DNA from: Pseudomonadota bacterium
GTDB lineage: Bacteria; Pseudomonadota; Alphaproteobacteria; Caulobacterales; Caulobacteraceae
DNA length: 64,000 bases
Assembly: GCA_023433585.1 (NCBI GenBank)
Contig: JAEZCL010000211.1
Coordinates: forward strand, 1-64,000
Direction of reading: 5' to 3'
The position numbers and the translations under genes were made by a program. Within the stretch, counting starts at the first letter, position 1. Every line of letters begins with the position of its first letter. The notes under the pieces were generated by a model. It made no database searches, was not told the DNA's origin, and worked only from the letters and a program-made list of their open reading frames with translations. Of this stretch, positions 8,657-17,387 are shown piece after piece.

Positions 8657-8997
8657 GCCAGCCCCAGCGCCGCCCGGGCCTTCTTCGTCAGTTTCGCGGC
8701 GATGATCGCATGGGCCGTCTTCAGATGATCGGCCAGGTCGTCGTCGGGCCAGTCGGCGGGGTCGGCCAGGTGCACCCATTTCGCGCGGGCCAGATAGGGC
8801 GCCGGGGCCGCGCGGCCGGTTTCGGTCAGGACCTCATAGGCGATGTCGGACACCTTGAACGACAGACCGCCCATGCCGCCGACAATGGCGAACATCTTGC
8901 CGCCGACCCTGTAGGCGTCGTGATCGTCGCCGAACGGATGGTCCAGCGTCGTCGCGGGCAGCGACAGGCAGGCCCGCTTCACCCCCTCCCGGTCCAT
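8653..8997 (-). CDS. MmcQ/YjbR family protein
   Basis: The protein has 114 residues with the YjbR/CyaY-like pattern: an N-terminal helix (VKRACLSLPATTLDHPFGDDHDAYRVGGKMFAIV), then FKVSDIAYEVLTETG, PYLARAKWVHLAD and a C-terminal helix HLKTAHAIIAAKL. The fold is described as DNA-binding-like, but a molecular role is not firmly known. It is the first gene of the operon with the SDR-DoxX and DUF2269 genes. It lies only 6 bp after the end of msrA on the same strand, so all four may be co-transcribed. Confidence 0.85.
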   Translation of the reverse strand: MDREGVKRACLSLPATTLDHPFGDDHDAYRVGGKMFAIVGGMGGLSFKVSDIAYEVLTETGRAAPAPYLARAKWVHLADPADWPDDDLADHLKTAHAIIAAKLTKKARAALGLA

Positions 8998-9003
8998 GGT
9001 TCC

Positions 9004-9654
9004 TCAGGCCTCCAGGTCCACCCCGACAGGGCATGACACGCCGGTTCCGCCGATCCCGCAATAGCCCCCGGGATTCTTGGCCAGATATCCTTGATGGTAG
9101 CCTTCGGCGAAATAGTAGGGTGGGCGCGGAGCGATCTCGGTGGTGATCGGTCCCATGCCCACGCGTTTCAGAGCCGCCGCATAGGCGTCGCGTGAGCGTT
9201 CCGCCGCCGCCTTCTGATCGTCGTCGGCGTAATAGACGGCCGAGCGGTACTGCGTGCCCACGTCGCCGCCCTGGCGCATGCCCTGGGTAGGGTCGTGGTT
9301 CTCCCAGAACACCCGGAGCAGATCCTCATAGGTGATGTCTTGCGGATTGAAGATCACCTCCACCGCCTCGGCGTGACCGGTGCGGCCGGTGCAGACTTCT
9401 TCATAGGTGGGATGGGGCGTGAAGCCTCCCGCATAGCCGGAGGAGGTCACCCACACTCCGGGCAACGTCCAGAACACCCGCTCCACGCCCCAGAAGCAGC
9501 CCATGGCGAACAGGGCGCTCTGGAACCCTTGCGGATGCGGTCCCTGGAGGGGGCGGCCGGTGACGAAATGAACCTCGTCGGTGGGGATCGGCCGGTCGCG
9601 GCCCGGCAGGGCGGTCTCGGCGGCGGGCAGGTCGGCGGATTTGGAAAACAGCAT
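9004..9654 (-). CDS. msrA: Peptide-methionine (S)-S-oxide reductase MsrA
   Basis: The protein has 216 residues and reduces methionine-S-sulfoxide in oxidised proteins. The catalytic motif is [11 protein letters not shown] with the nucleophilic Cys53. Typical MsrA segments follow: [30 protein letters not shown] and [23 protein letters not shown]. Resolving cysteines lie near the C terminus in [16 protein letters not shown]. No msrB domain is fused. It heads the minus-strand run that continues into the YjbR gene 6 bp downstream. Confidence 0.95.
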   Translation of the reverse strand: MLFSKSADLPAAETALPGRDRPIPTDEVHFVTGRPLQGPHPQGFQSALFAMGCFWGVERVFWTLPGVWVTSSGYAGGFTPHPTYEEVCTGRTGHAEAVEVIFNPQDITYEDLLRVFWENHDPTQGMRQGGDVGTQYRSAVYYADDDQKAAAERSRDAYAAALKRVGMGPITTEIAPRPPYYFAEGYHQGYLAKNPGGYCGIGGTGVSCPVGVDLEA

Positions 9655-9783
9655 GATCGCCTCTTAAAATGTGTCGGGCGACATATGGGAAGCCCCACGA
9701 TGCTTGCCCATGGGCCTCGGCTGTTCTATCAGCCTCGCCTTGCGCCGGATCGACCATTCGGCGGCGCACGCACGGCGTGGAAC

Positions 9784-9873
9784 GGACAGGTGGCGGAGTG
9801 GTCGATCGCGCACGCTTGGAAAGCGTGTGTACGTGAAAGCGTACCGAGGGTTCGAATCCCTCTCTGTCCGCCA
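9784..9873 (+). tRNA. tRNA-Ser (anticodon GGA)
   Basis: This is a 90-base class II tRNA with CCA encoded. The acceptor stem GGACAGG pairs with TCTGTCC (one G-U pair), with discriminator G at 9870 and CCA at 9871-9873. The anticodon loop CTTGGAAAG gives anticodon GGA, reading UCC/UCU serine codons. A long variable arm (GTGTACGTGAAAGCGTAC region) is serine-typical, and the T loop is GGTTCGAATCC. No integrase or duplicated tRNA 3' end was seen nearby. Confidence 0.97.
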
Positions 9874-9917
9874 CCCCCATCTTGCTCTCCTTGTTTTTCA
9901 GTCAGTTGGAACGGGTT

Positions 9918-9955
9918 TTGGCTAACTCGGCCGTCGGTTAGCCAAGGTTTGTTTT
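9918..9955 (+). terminator. Probable intrinsic terminator of tRNA-Ser
   Basis: TTGGCTAAC (9918-9926) and GTTAGCCAA (9937-9945) form a perfect 9-bp stem with a 10-base loop. GGTTTGTTTT follows, giving a T-rich tract about 45 bases after the tRNA 3' end. The tract is interrupted, so termination efficiency is uncertain. Confidence 0.5.
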
Positions 9956-10184
9956 GAGGCCGTGCAAAAGGTTCGGCGCGGGAGGCGACGAAGCGTGAGC
10001 TTGGCGCGCCGAATGCGCCCTCCGTGCTATCTGGCGACGGTTAGCAACGACAAAGGCGATCAGAACACGGCTAGCGTCCTCATTCGGCAGATATGGGGCT
10101 GGCCATGATTCACGTCATCAACGCCGGGGTTCAGGCATGAGCCTGGCCGCCATGCCGGCGACAACGGCGCCTCCGGCTCATGGT

Positions 10185-10209
10185 CCCTTCCGGGCCCCTT
10201 CCGGAAGGG
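10185..10209. repeat. Perfect hairpin downstream of alaS
   Basis: CCCTTCCGG (10185-10193) and CCGGAAGGG (10201-10209) form a 9-bp stem with loop GCCCCTT. It lies about 44 bp past the alaS stop and could end alaS transcription on the minus strand. No T-run follows on either side, so it may instead be a 3'-end protecting structure. Confidence 0.45.
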
Positions 10210-10252
10210 AGGATCGTCTTGACCGATTCCCCCACGCTCCGGGGCTGAGCAT

Positions 10253-12901
10253 CTAGCCTTTCAGCGCCGCCCTGACTGCGTTCAGGCCGTCTTCGGCCTT
10301 CGAGCCGTCGGGCGCGCCGCCCTGGGCGAAGTCGGGCTTGCCGCCGGCGCCCTGGCCGCCCATGGCCAGCACGGCGGCGCGGGCCAGGTCGGCCGCATTG
10401 ATCTTGCCCACCATGTCGGACGTGGCCGCCACCGTCACCGCCGCCTTGCCGTCGGTGACGCCGATCAGGGCCACGACGCCGGAGCCGACCTGTTTCCTGA
10501 AATCCTCGGCCACGCCGCGCAGGCCCTTGCCGTCCACCCCCTCCAGCACCCGGGCGATCAGTTTGACGCCGCCGATCTCCTCCGGCGCGGCGGTTTCGCC
10601 GGCGCCGCCGCCCAAGGCGATCTGCTTTTTCAGTTCAGCCACCTGCTTCTCCAGCGCCTTGACCGAGCCGGTCAGAGCGTCCACCCGGCCGGGCACGTCG
10701 GCGGGCTGGATCTTGAAGTCGCGGGCCAGACCGCGCGCCACCCTGGCCTGACTTTCCAGATACTGTCGGGCCGCCTCGCCGGTCAGGGCCTCGATGCGGC
10801 GCACGCCTGCGGCGATACCCCCTTCGGACACGACCTTGAACAGGGCGATGTCACCGGTGCGCGCCACATGGGTGCCGCCGCACAGCTCCACCGAATAGGC
10901 CTGGTTGTCGCTGGTCAGCGACCGGCCCAGGGTCAGCACCCGCACCTCATCGCCGTACTTCTCGCCGAACAGGGCGATGGCGCCGGCCTCGATGGCCGCC
11001 TGGGGCGCCATCAGCCGCGTCTCGGCGGGGACGTTCTGGCGGATGACGGCGTTGACTTCGGCTTCGATGGCCTCGATCTCGGCCTCGGTCAGCGGCGCGC
11101 CGTGGCTGAAGTCGAAGCGCGCCCGCTCGGCGTCCACCAGCTGGCCTTTCTGGGCCACATGCAGGCCCAGCACGTTCCTCAGCGCCGAGTGCAGCAGGTG
11201 CGCGGCCGAGTGGTTGGCCCGCGTCGTGCGGCGCTTCTCCGCGTCCACCAGCAGGGCGCAGCGCACGCCGGCCTTCAGTTCGCCGGAGCGCATCTCGACC
11301 ACATGGACATGCAGGTCGCCCGCCTGTTTCCTGACGTCGATGACCTCGGCTTCGCCCCCCGGCCATTCGATCAGGCCGTGGTCGCCCGCCTGGCCGCCGC
11401 TCTCGGCGTAGAAGGGCGTGGTGTCGAACAGCACCTCGACGATGTCGCCGGCGCCGGCGGTTTCGGCATGGACGCCGTCCTTCATGATCTCCAGCACCTC
11501 GCCGGAGCCCTCGACGGCGTCATAACCGGTGAAGGCCGTCGGCCCCATGCGGTCGCGCACCTTCATCCATTCTGCCGCATCGGCGGTCTGGCCCGAACCC
11601 TTCCAGTGCTCGCGCGAGCGCGCCCGCTGCTGCGCCATCGCCGCCTCGAAGCCGTCCACATTGACGCCGAAGCCCCGGCGCCGCGCCTCGTCCTGGGTCA
11701 GGTCCAGAGGGAACCCATAGGTGTCATAGAGGGTGAAGGCGGTCTCGCCCTCCAGCATGTCGCCCGCCTTCAGGGTCGTCGTCGCCTGCTCGAACAGGGT
11801 CATGCCTCGGCCGAGGGTGGTGCGGAACCGCTCCTCCTCCTGGCGCAGGGTCTCGGTGATGAAGGCCTCGGCCCGGCCCAGCTCCGGATAGGCGTCGCCC
11901 ATCTCTGTCACCAGCGCCGGGACCAGCCGGTGCATTAGCGGATCGGCGGCGCCCAAGAGGTGCGCGTGCCGCATGGCCCGGCGCATGATCCGGCGCAGCA
12001 CATAGCCGCGCCCCTCGTTGGATGGCGTCACCCCGTCGGCGATCAGGAAGCAGGACGAGCGCAGATGGTCCGCGATGACCCGGTGGCTGGGCGCCTGGTC
12101 GCCCTCGGCCTTCGTCTTGGTCGCCGCCTCGGAGGCGGCGATCAGGTTCTGGAACAGGTCCGTCTCATAGTTGGAATGCACGCCCTGCAGCACCGCCGCC
12201 ACGCGCTCCAACCCCATGCCGGTGTCGATGGACGGCTTGGGCAGGTTGGTGCGGCTTCCGTCCGCCGCCTGCTCGAACTGCATGAACACCAGGTTCCAGA
12301 TCTCGACCCAGCGGTCGCCGTCCTCTTCCGGCGAACCGGGGGGGCCGCCCCAGATATGGTCGCCGTGGTCATAGAATATCTCGGTGCACGGCCCGCACGG
12401 ACCGGTGTCGCCCATGGACCAGAAATTGTCCGTGCCCGCGATGCGGCCGATGCGGCTTTCCGGCAGGCCGGCGATCTTCTTCCACAGGTCGACCGCCTCG
12501 TCGTCGTCCACATAGACCGTGGTCATCAGACGGTCCTTGGGGATGCCGAATTCCTTGGTCACAAGGGTCCAGGCGAACTCGATGGCGTCGGCCTTGAAAT
12601 AGTCGCCGAAGGAGAAATTCCCCAGCATTTCAAAGAAGGTGTGGTGCCGCGCCGTATAGCCCACGTTGTCCAGGTCGTTGTGCTTGCCGCCCGCCCGCAC
12701 GCATTTCTGCGACGAGGTGGCGCGCACATAGGGGCGCTTCTCCTGGCCGGTGAAGACGTTCTTGAACGGCACCATGCCCGCGTTGACGAACAGCAGGGTC
12801 GGATCGTTCTGGGGCACCAGCGGGGCTGACTGCACCTTCTCGTGGCCGTGGCCCGCGAAGTAGTCGAGGAAGGTCGATCGGATCTGGTTCAGGGTCGCCA
12901 T
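10253..12901 (-). CDS. alaS: Alanine-tRNA ligase
   Basis: The protein has 882 residues, close to the E. coli enzyme in length, and charges tRNA-Ala. The class II core begins [23 protein letters not shown] and includes [16 protein letters not shown]. The editing domain carries the zinc/hydrolytic motifs [11 protein letters not shown] (HxxxH) and [12 protein letters not shown]. The C-terminal DHHA1-like domain ends with [14 protein letters not shown]. The start at 12901 (MATLNQIR) aligns with known AlaRS N termini. A longer start at 12919 is possible. It is monocistronic, with a 715-bp upstream gap containing repeats. Confidence 0.97.
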   Translation of the reverse strand: MATLNQIRSTFLDYFAGHGHEKVQSAPLVPQNDPTLLFVNAGMVPFKNVFTGQEKRPYVRATSSQKCVRAGGKHNDLDNVGYTARHHTFFEMLGNFSFGDYFKADAIEFAWTLVTKEFGIPKDRLMTTVYVDDDEAVDLWKKIAGLPESRIGRIAGTDNFWSMGDTGPCGPCTEIFYDHGDHIWGGPPGSPEEDGDRWVEIWNLVFMQFEQAADGSRTNLPKPSIDTGMGLERVAAVLQGVHSNYETDLFQNLIAASEAATKTKAEGDQAPSHRVIADHLRSSCFLIADGVTPSNEGRGYVLRRIMRRAMRHAHLLGAADPLMHRLVPALVTEMGDAYPELGRAEAFITETLRQEEERFRTTLGRGMTLFEQATTTLKAGDMLEGETAFTLYDTYGFPLDLTQDEARRRGFGVNVDGFEAAMAQQRARSREHWKGSGQTADAAEWMKVRDRMGPTAFTGYDAVEGSGEVLEIMKDGVHAETAGAGDIVEVLFDTTPFYAESGGQAGDHGLIEWPGGEAEVIDVRKQAGDLHVHVVEMRSGELKAGVRCALLVDAEKRRTTRANHSAAHLLHSALRNVLGLHVAQKGQLVDAERARFDFSHGAPLTEAEIEAIEAEVNAVIRQNVPAETRLMAPQAAIEAGAIALFGEKYGDEVRVLTLGRSLTSDNQAYSVELCGGTHVARTGDIALFKVVSEGGIAAGVRRIEALTGEAARQYLESQARVARGLARDFKIQPADVPGRVDALTGSVKALEKQVAELKKQIALGGGAGETAAPEEIGGVKLIARVLEGVDGKGLRGVAEDFRKQVGSGVVALIGVTDGKAAVTVAATSDMVGKINAADLARAAVLAMGGQGAGGKPDFAQGGAPDGSKAEDGLNAVRAALKG

Positions 12902-12983
12902 GGCAAGTCGCAAACGCATTGGGAGAAGGGGAGAAGGCGTCTTATAGGGCTTTCACCCCGAACGCATCACCCTAGGTAGAAGA

Positions 12984-13108
12984 CTCATATTCCCCCATCC
13001 GTCATTCCCGCCCTTGTGGCGGGAATCCATACACGCGGGGCGTTCCGGGCTGGCCTTGCCTTGTCGGAGCGTATGGATCGCCGGGCCTGTCCCGGCGATG
13101 GCGGATGT
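12984..13108. repeat. Dispersed extragenic palindromic repeat, copy 1
   Basis: It starts CTCATATTCCCCCATCCGTC and contains a palindrome ATTCCCGCC/GGCGGGAAT. The text TTGTCGGAGCGTATGGA and a second palindrome CGCCGGGCCTGTCCCGGCG follow. Closely similar text occurs at 13460-13540 and 48955-49062, so this is a family of REP-like elements. Confidence 0.75.
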
Positions 13109-13459
13109 ATTGAAGTCAATAGACTCTCCGATAACTCTTTATGAGTTCACGACCTGATCCCGCATTTCCGGCGGCCGGCGCCTTGACCCGAAAGGGTTTC
13201 GCTGTGTCCGCCGGTGTTTTCCGCACGCCCCTCTCGGGCGCCTTCAGAATGGACCTCGGCCGGGGCTCATGCGCCTGCCTTCGTCATGCGCGGCGGCGCG
13301 ACGGAATCCCCGATGAGCAAGACAGGCGAAATTCTCAACCGGGTCCGACGTTGGACTCCTGGCGGACAGAAATGACGAGAACGAAAATTTCCAATGAAAT
13401 CAGCAAGCGTTCGACTCCAATTGGACTGTTTTTTCGCCCTGGAGTCTAAGTCGGGGGGC

Positions 13460-13540
13460 TCATATTCCCCCATCCGTCATTCCCGGGCCTGCCTGGCCTT
13501 GTCGGAGCGGATGGCCCGGCGATGACGGAAGAGTATGAGT
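13460..13540. repeat. Dispersed extragenic palindromic repeat, copy 2 (shortened)
   Basis: It shares CTCATATTCCCCCATCCGTC, ATTCCCGGGCCTG and CTTGTCGGAGCG with copy 1 but lacks part of the middle. It ends GGCGATGACGGAAGAGTATGAG, which mirrors the beginning in inverted form. Confidence 0.7.
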
Positions 13541-13616
13541 TTATGTCAATGAAATCAGTTGTGTATGGATTCTCAACCTGGTTGCCGGACGATCAGAAAG
13601 GCGAGCCGGGGCCGCC

Positions 13617-14951
13617 TTATGGAAGGGCCGCCGCCGCTTCCTCGTGGCAATATTTGGCCAGTTCCTCGCCGATGCGGCCTATCGCCTCCTGATCGTCGAA
13701 GGTCCGATGAATGCCGATATTGCCGACCGATTTCTCGGGAACGAAGGGGAAGCGGACGCTGGGCTTGCGCGGCCCGTCGGGATCGACGCCGACGCGCAGG
13801 GCCATGTCCCGGCGCGTCTGTTCCGAGCGGACGAAATCCTCGAACCGCACGACGATCACATTGCCCCGGTTCTCCTCTAGGGCGGCTTCGAGGGATTCCA
13901 GCCTTGAACGATAGTCCGCGATGAAGGCGCCGACGTCCCGATTGAAGGTTCGGGTCAGAAGACAATGCTCCATGTAGATGTCGCGCGGGTCGCGGATGGA
14001 GCAGAGGAAGATGCTGCGGTCCAGATGGCGGTAGCAGTGCGCCAGATGGAAATCGAGCCAGCCGTTGCCGATGAACCTGGCGTCGGGCCGGGCGAACATG
14101 CCGATGACGCCGTCGAAAATGGCCTGCAGGTCGCTCTGGCCGTCGGCGGGCGGGCGGGTCATGGCGGTGAGGATGTGACGACAGGCGGTGGCCGCCTCCA
14201 CCTGCTTCCTGCCGGAGGAGAAGCTTCGGGCCAGGGCGACTTTCCGATAGTGCGCCTTGCTGGTGTAGATCATCCGCCCGAAGAACGTGCCCCAGAGGTA
14301 GTCGACGACGCGCGCGCGATATTCTGGCGTCCCGGACGGGATATCGAGGGTGAACAGGGCGTCCTTGATATGGAAATGCTGGGCGCGGGTGCCTTCCACC
14401 CCGGCGAAGCCGGACAACCAGTCATAGATGGCCGAGGATCCCGAACGCCCGCTGCCCGCCGTCAGCAGGGTGGGATGCGCCCGGCGTGACGAAGCCGTCT
14501 CGACCGGCGCGTCGGCCGCCTTTGGCCCGACGCCGGTCAGATAATCGTGGACGAGGCGGATGCAGTCCTCCCAGATGGGCCAACTGGCCTCCAGCGCGGG
14601 GTTCGCGGCCAGTTCCGCCATGGCGCGGCCTGGAATGAAGACGTCGCGGCGGCGTTGCCTGGGCGCGGCGGCCAGGTCCAGCTGGGCGCGGCGAATGGTT
14701 TCACCGGCGCGGTTGTCCTGGTCCCATCCGGCCTGCTCGCTGATGAAATAGGCCCGCAGGCGCCCGCGACCCGTCGCCATGGCCCGTTCCCAGGCCAGGG
14801 GGTAGAGATGACGCGCGGCGTCATAACCGAGCGCCTGGGCGCCTTCGATGATGATCTTTTCTGCGGCCGCATAATCGTCGTTCTGAAGAACCGCCGAGAT
14901 GCGCGCCCGATATTCCAGGACCTGAGGGTCGTCCTTCTTGCTCATTGTCAT
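13617..14951 (-). CDS. Sulfotransferase-like protein
   Basis: The protein has 444 residues. An N-terminal helical region of about 165 residues precedes a P-loop domain starting TLLTAGSGRSGSSAIYDWL, which matches the 5'-phosphosulfate binding loop of PAPS-dependent sulfotransferases. SIFLCSIRDPRDIYMEH resembles the 3'-phosphate-binding segment (SxRDPRD). VIVVRFEDFVRSEQT, near the C terminus, is the usual RFEDL-like motif of bacterial carbohydrate sulfotransferases. The acceptor is probably a surface polysaccharide given the neighbouring nucleotidyltransferase, phosphatase and ABC permease. Two ATGs lie at 14951 and 14945, and neither has a strong ribosome site. Confidence 0.8.
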   Translation of the reverse strand: MTMSKKDDPQVLEYRARISAVLQNDDYAAAEKIIIEGAQALGYDAARHLYPLAWERAMATGRGRLRAYFISEQAGWDQDNRAGETIRRAQLDLAAAPRQRRRDVFIPGRAMAELAANPALEASWPIWEDCIRLVHDYLTGVGPKAADAPVETASSRRAHPTLLTAGSGRSGSSAIYDWLSGFAGVEGTRAQHFHIKDALFTLDIPSGTPEYRARVVDYLWGTFFGRMIYTSKAHYRKVALARSFSSGRKQVEAATACRHILTAMTRPPADGQSDLQAIFDGVIGMFARPDARFIGNGWLDFHLAHCYRHLDRSIFLCSIRDPRDIYMEHCLLTRTFNRDVGAFIADYRSRLESLEAALEENRGNVIVVRFEDFVRSEQTRRDMALRVGVDPDGPRKPSVRFPFVPEKSVGNIGIHRTFDDQEAIGRIGEELAKYCHEEAAAALP

Positions 14952-14966
14952 TTGTTTCCGGACGGA

Positions 14967-15632
14967 TCAGCCGTCGTTCCGGGTGCGGACGAAGGCTTTC
15001 GCCGCATCAAGGTCGGCCGGCGTATCCACCTCGGCCAGTTCCAGAACGCGGCCTTCCAGGGGCAGATGCTCCGCCAGCCGCTCGTAAACATAGCCCTGCG
15101 CCCCGTGCAGCAGATCCGGAGGGCCGGCCAGCACGTTGGCCCACTCATAGGCGTCGGGAGCGTCTCGCGTGAATTCGTCGATCCGGAAGGATTCCAGGCT
15201 TCCTTGCCCGCGCACGAAGACCGCGTTTTCGCTCTTGGCGTCGGTCAGGCCCACGAGAATCTCGCGCGAGCGCGCGGCCTCGAGAAAATCGGCCAGGCCG
15301 CGAGAACACAACAGGAGATCGCCGTCCAGATACAGCACCTTGCCGTTGATGTGACGCGCGCCCAGGGAAAGGCTGTGGGCCGTGTTGGTGGTGCGGTAGT
15401 CCGGATTGCGCACCAGCACGACATCCCGATGATGACGCGCGCAATACTCCATCACCATCTCCTCCCGGTACCCCACCACCACATGGATCGAGGCGACGTG
15501 AGGCTCGAGGTTGGAGATCAGGCGGGAAAGAACGGTGCGCCCCTCGATCTCGATCATGCATTTGGGCATTCCCATGCCCAGCCGGGATCCGAAACCCGCA
15601 GCGGCTATGACAGCGCTCTCAACAGCTTGCAC
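14967..15632 (-). CDS. NTP-transferase domain protein (sugar-phosphate or phosphocholine type)
   Basis: The protein has 221 residues with a GT-A-like nucleotidyltransferase fold. The signature AAAGFGSRLGMGMPKCMIEI (GxGxRxxPK) sits at residues 10-29. VLYLDGDLLLC (DxD metal site) is near residue 97. The short length and motif spacing resemble LicC-type choline-phosphate cytidylyltransferases and MobA-like proteins more than long glucose-1-phosphate enzymes. The 5' end overlaps the phosphatase gene by 28 bp, so the two are co-translated. The sulfotransferase-like gene starts 15 bp after its stop. The substrate is not resolved. Confidence 0.78.
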   Translation of the reverse strand: MQAVESAVIAAAGFGSRLGMGMPKCMIEIEGRTVLSRLISNLEPHVASIHVVVGYREEMVMEYCARHHRDVVLVRNPDYRTTNTAHSLSLGARHINGKVLYLDGDLLLCSRGLADFLEAARSREILVGLTDAKSENAVFVRGQGSLESFRIDEFTRDAPDAYEWANVLAGPPDLLHGAQGYVYERLAEHLPLEGRVLELAEVDTPADLDAAKAFVRTRNDG

Positions 15633-16210
15633 AGGGCTTCTCCCTCATTGACGATGTAATCGGCCGCTTCGGCGGCGGTCGGCGCCGGCGCGTGAACGCC
15701 CCCGAAGGCCACGCCCACGTCTGCCGCATGCAGCATCGGGACATCATTGGCCCCGTCGCCGATGGCGACGATGCGGTCGAATCCCCTGGCCCGGATGTCT
15801 CGAATCGCATCCGCCTTGTGCAGGATGGAATCCAGCTTCAGGACGCCGTCCGTGACGCTGGCCCTGGAGGAATAGAGGCCGCACCCGCAGCGTTGAACGA
15901 TAGGCTCGATCCAGATGTCGAGGTTGCCGGTGACCAGGAAGCACTGATCCGGCGCGCTTTGAATGAATTCGAGGATCGCTTCATCCAGAGGGATCGCCTC
16001 GGTGATCTCGCGCACCCGCTCCGGCGGCACCTGGCCCAGGATCAGACAGCGCAGACGAAAAGACGGCTCGAAGGCGATATGGCCGTCCATCGTCACGCGT
16101 GTGAGCGTGGCGATCTCGTCGGCCACCCCGATCTCTGAGGCGATGCAGGGGAGGATCTCCGTCGTGCTGACGGTGCCGTCCAGGTCAAAACAGAAAAGCG
16201 CGCTGCTCAA
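15605..16210 (-). CDS. HAD-superfamily (SerB-like) phosphatase
   Basis: The protein has 201 residues. HAD motif I is FDLDGTVSTTEILP near residue 10, motif II lies around CFLVTGNLDIW (Thr), the lysine motif is ILHKADAIRDI, and motif IV is IVAIGDGANDVPML. The order and the helical cap place it in HAD subfamily IB with phosphoserine phosphatase-like enzymes. Together with the overlapping nucleotidyltransferase it could process a phosphorylated head group used on a surface glycan. That role is inference. True SerB proteins are longer and contain an ACT domain, absent here. Confidence 0.8.
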   Translation of the reverse strand: MSSALFCFDLDGTVSTTEILPCIASEIGVADEIATLTRVTMDGHIAFEPSFRLRCLILGQVPPERVREITEAIPLDEAILEFIQSAPDQCFLVTGNLDIWIEPIVQRCGCGLYSSRASVTDGVLKLDSILHKADAIRDIRARGFDRIVAIGDGANDVPMLHAADVGVAFGGVHAPAPTAAEAADYIVNEGEALCKLLRALS

Positions 16211-16331
16211 AAAAATCCAGAACGGCGTCCGGATTGATGCTCGGCGCCTCTTCGCCGGGCTTCGAGAAAATGCGCGCCATGAATTTCAGCCTTTCAAAGG
16301 AAGCCGGAAAGTCCCGAGGCTTGTCTCCCAT
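16185..16331 (-). CDS. Possible small ORF ahead of the phosphatase gene
   Basis: This frame encodes 48 residues (MGDKPRDFPASFERLKF start), with charged and aromatic composition unlike the arginine/proline-rich shadows elsewhere. Its end overlaps the phosphatase start by 26 bp. It could be a leader protein, or the 3' remnant of a gene whose front has been lost, because the frame stays open upstream to 16478 with poorer composition. No family was recognised. Confidence 0.3.
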   Translation of the reverse strand: MGDKPRDFPASFERLKFMARIFSKPGEEAPSINPDAVLDFFEQRAFLF

Positions 16332-16507
16332 GTCAATCCCGGGGCGGACGGTTCGCGGCATAACCGTCACAATTCCACAGGGCGTGGCCCGGGAACCCGG
16401 CCGGAACGCCCGGCGCCGGGGATCGATCCGGGACTGTTCACATCCGGTGCGACCTGATAACCACCGATCGGCATCCACCCCGTCGACGGCTGGAGAATTT
16501 CAGTACG

Positions 16508-17371
16508 ATGTCCACCTCTTCCAGGTTCGTGCGCGACGGCCGGCGGATGTTCGCCGATGCGTTCCCGCTGGAGGGGCTCAAGCCTTACGGATACGCGGTT
16601 CGGACCAGTTGGCGGACCATCATGGCCCTTCTGCTGCGGGAATCCCGCTCGCGGTTCGGCCAGCGTTCCGCCGGCTATGTCTGGGCCCTGATCGCGCCCA
16701 TGCTGCTGCTGGTGACGCTGATGCTGGTCTTCAGCGCTCTCGGACGGCCGGCGGGGGCGGGCGACAGTCTGGTGGTGTTCTTCCTGACCGCCATCATCCC
16801 GATCCGTCTGTGGCGCGGTGCGGTGACCCGGGGCGGCAACGCCATTCAGGCCAACCGGGGCCTGATGCGCTATCCCCAGGTCAACGCCTTCGAAGTGGTC
16901 ACGGCGCGCACCATGCTGGAAAGCCTGACCATGTTCATCGTGCTGGTCATCTTCATCCTCATCATGTTCGCGTTCTTCGGCCTGCCGTTCTCCGCCTGGA
17001 TCGACCGGCCCCTGCCGTTGTTGGGCGCGATAGGGGCCACCGTGCTTCTCTGCTATGGATCGTGTTTCCTGAGCTCGCAGATCGGACGCATCTTCGAACC
17101 CTGGAACGAGCTGACCGGCCCGATCGGCCGCATCATGTTGCTGACGTCCGGTCTGTGGTTCACCATGGGCAGCCTGCCGCCCGAGTTCCTGGCCGTGGTG
17201 CAATACAATCCCATGGCGCATATCGTGGAGTGGATCCGCGACGCGGTGATCCAGGATTTCCGCAGCGACCTGTTCAACCCGTTCTATCCGATCGCGCTGG
17301 GAACGATCTTCCTGGCGGCGGGACTGTTCATCGACTGGCTGCACCGCATAAGCGGCTACGATCTGGAATAG
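16508..17371 (+). CDS. ABC-2 type polysaccharide export permease (KpsM/Wzm-like)
   Basis: The protein has 287 residues and six predicted membrane helices. It is preceded by an amphipathic segment SWRTIMALLLRESRSRFGQRSAGYVWALI, the typical N terminus of KpsM/Wzm permeases, and carries NPMAHIVEWIRDAVI near the end. Such permeases export capsule or O-antigen chains with a partner ATPase (KpsT/Wzt). No ATPase or KpsE/KpsD homologue is present in this window. It is transcribed divergently from the phosphatase, nucleotidyltransferase and sulfotransferase genes, across a roughly 180-300 bp control region. Confidence 0.88.
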   Translation: MSTSSRFVRDGRRMFADAFPLEGLKPYGYAVRTSWRTIMALLLRESRSRFGQRSAGYVWALIAPMLLLVTLMLVFSALGRPAGAGDSLVVFFLTAIIPIRLWRGAVTRGGNAIQANRGLMRYPQVNAFEVVTARTMLESLTMFIVLVIFILIMFAFFGLPFSAWIDRPLPLLGAIGATVLLCYGSCFLSSQIGRIFEPWNELTGPIGRIMLLTSGLWFTMGSLPPEFLAVVQYNPMAHIVEWIRDAVIQDFRSDLFNPFYPIALGTIFLAAGLFIDWLHRISGYDLE

Positions 17372-17387
17372 CGGCCGTGCGTTGACG

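Larger units (their letters stand above)
9874..10252. other. Intergenic region between tRNA-Ser and alaS
   Basis: This 379-bp stretch has no convincing gene. It holds two inverted repeats, listed separately at 9918-9955 and 10185-10209. The remainder is moderately GC-rich and matches nothing I recognise. It could be a degraded gene remnant or the 3' untranslated region of alaS. Confidence 0.6.
12902..13616. other. Repeat-bearing intergenic region upstream of alaS
   Basis: No real gene is seen in this 715 bp. Two copies of a dispersed extragenic repeat lie at about 12984-13108 and 13460-13540. A lower-GC stretch at about 13370-13450 carries GACTCCAATTGGACTGTTTT, which is partly echoed at 43430-43500. 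Open frames here (about 100 and 68 codons) are arginine/proline-rich and unlike coding sequence. The alaS promoter presumably lies just upstream of 12901 but no clear boxes were found. Confidence 0.6.

Noticed and set aside
9784..10252. tRNA-Ser 3' end as an integration (att) site with a mobile-element remnant
   Set aside because: No integrase, no duplicate of the tRNA 3' end seen, and the next gene is the housekeeping alaS.
13141..13449. Open frame of 102 codons upstream of alaS
   Set aside because: Arginine/proline-rich composition, crosses an AT-richer repeat-like stretch, lacks a ribosome site and overlaps an equally poor opposite frame.
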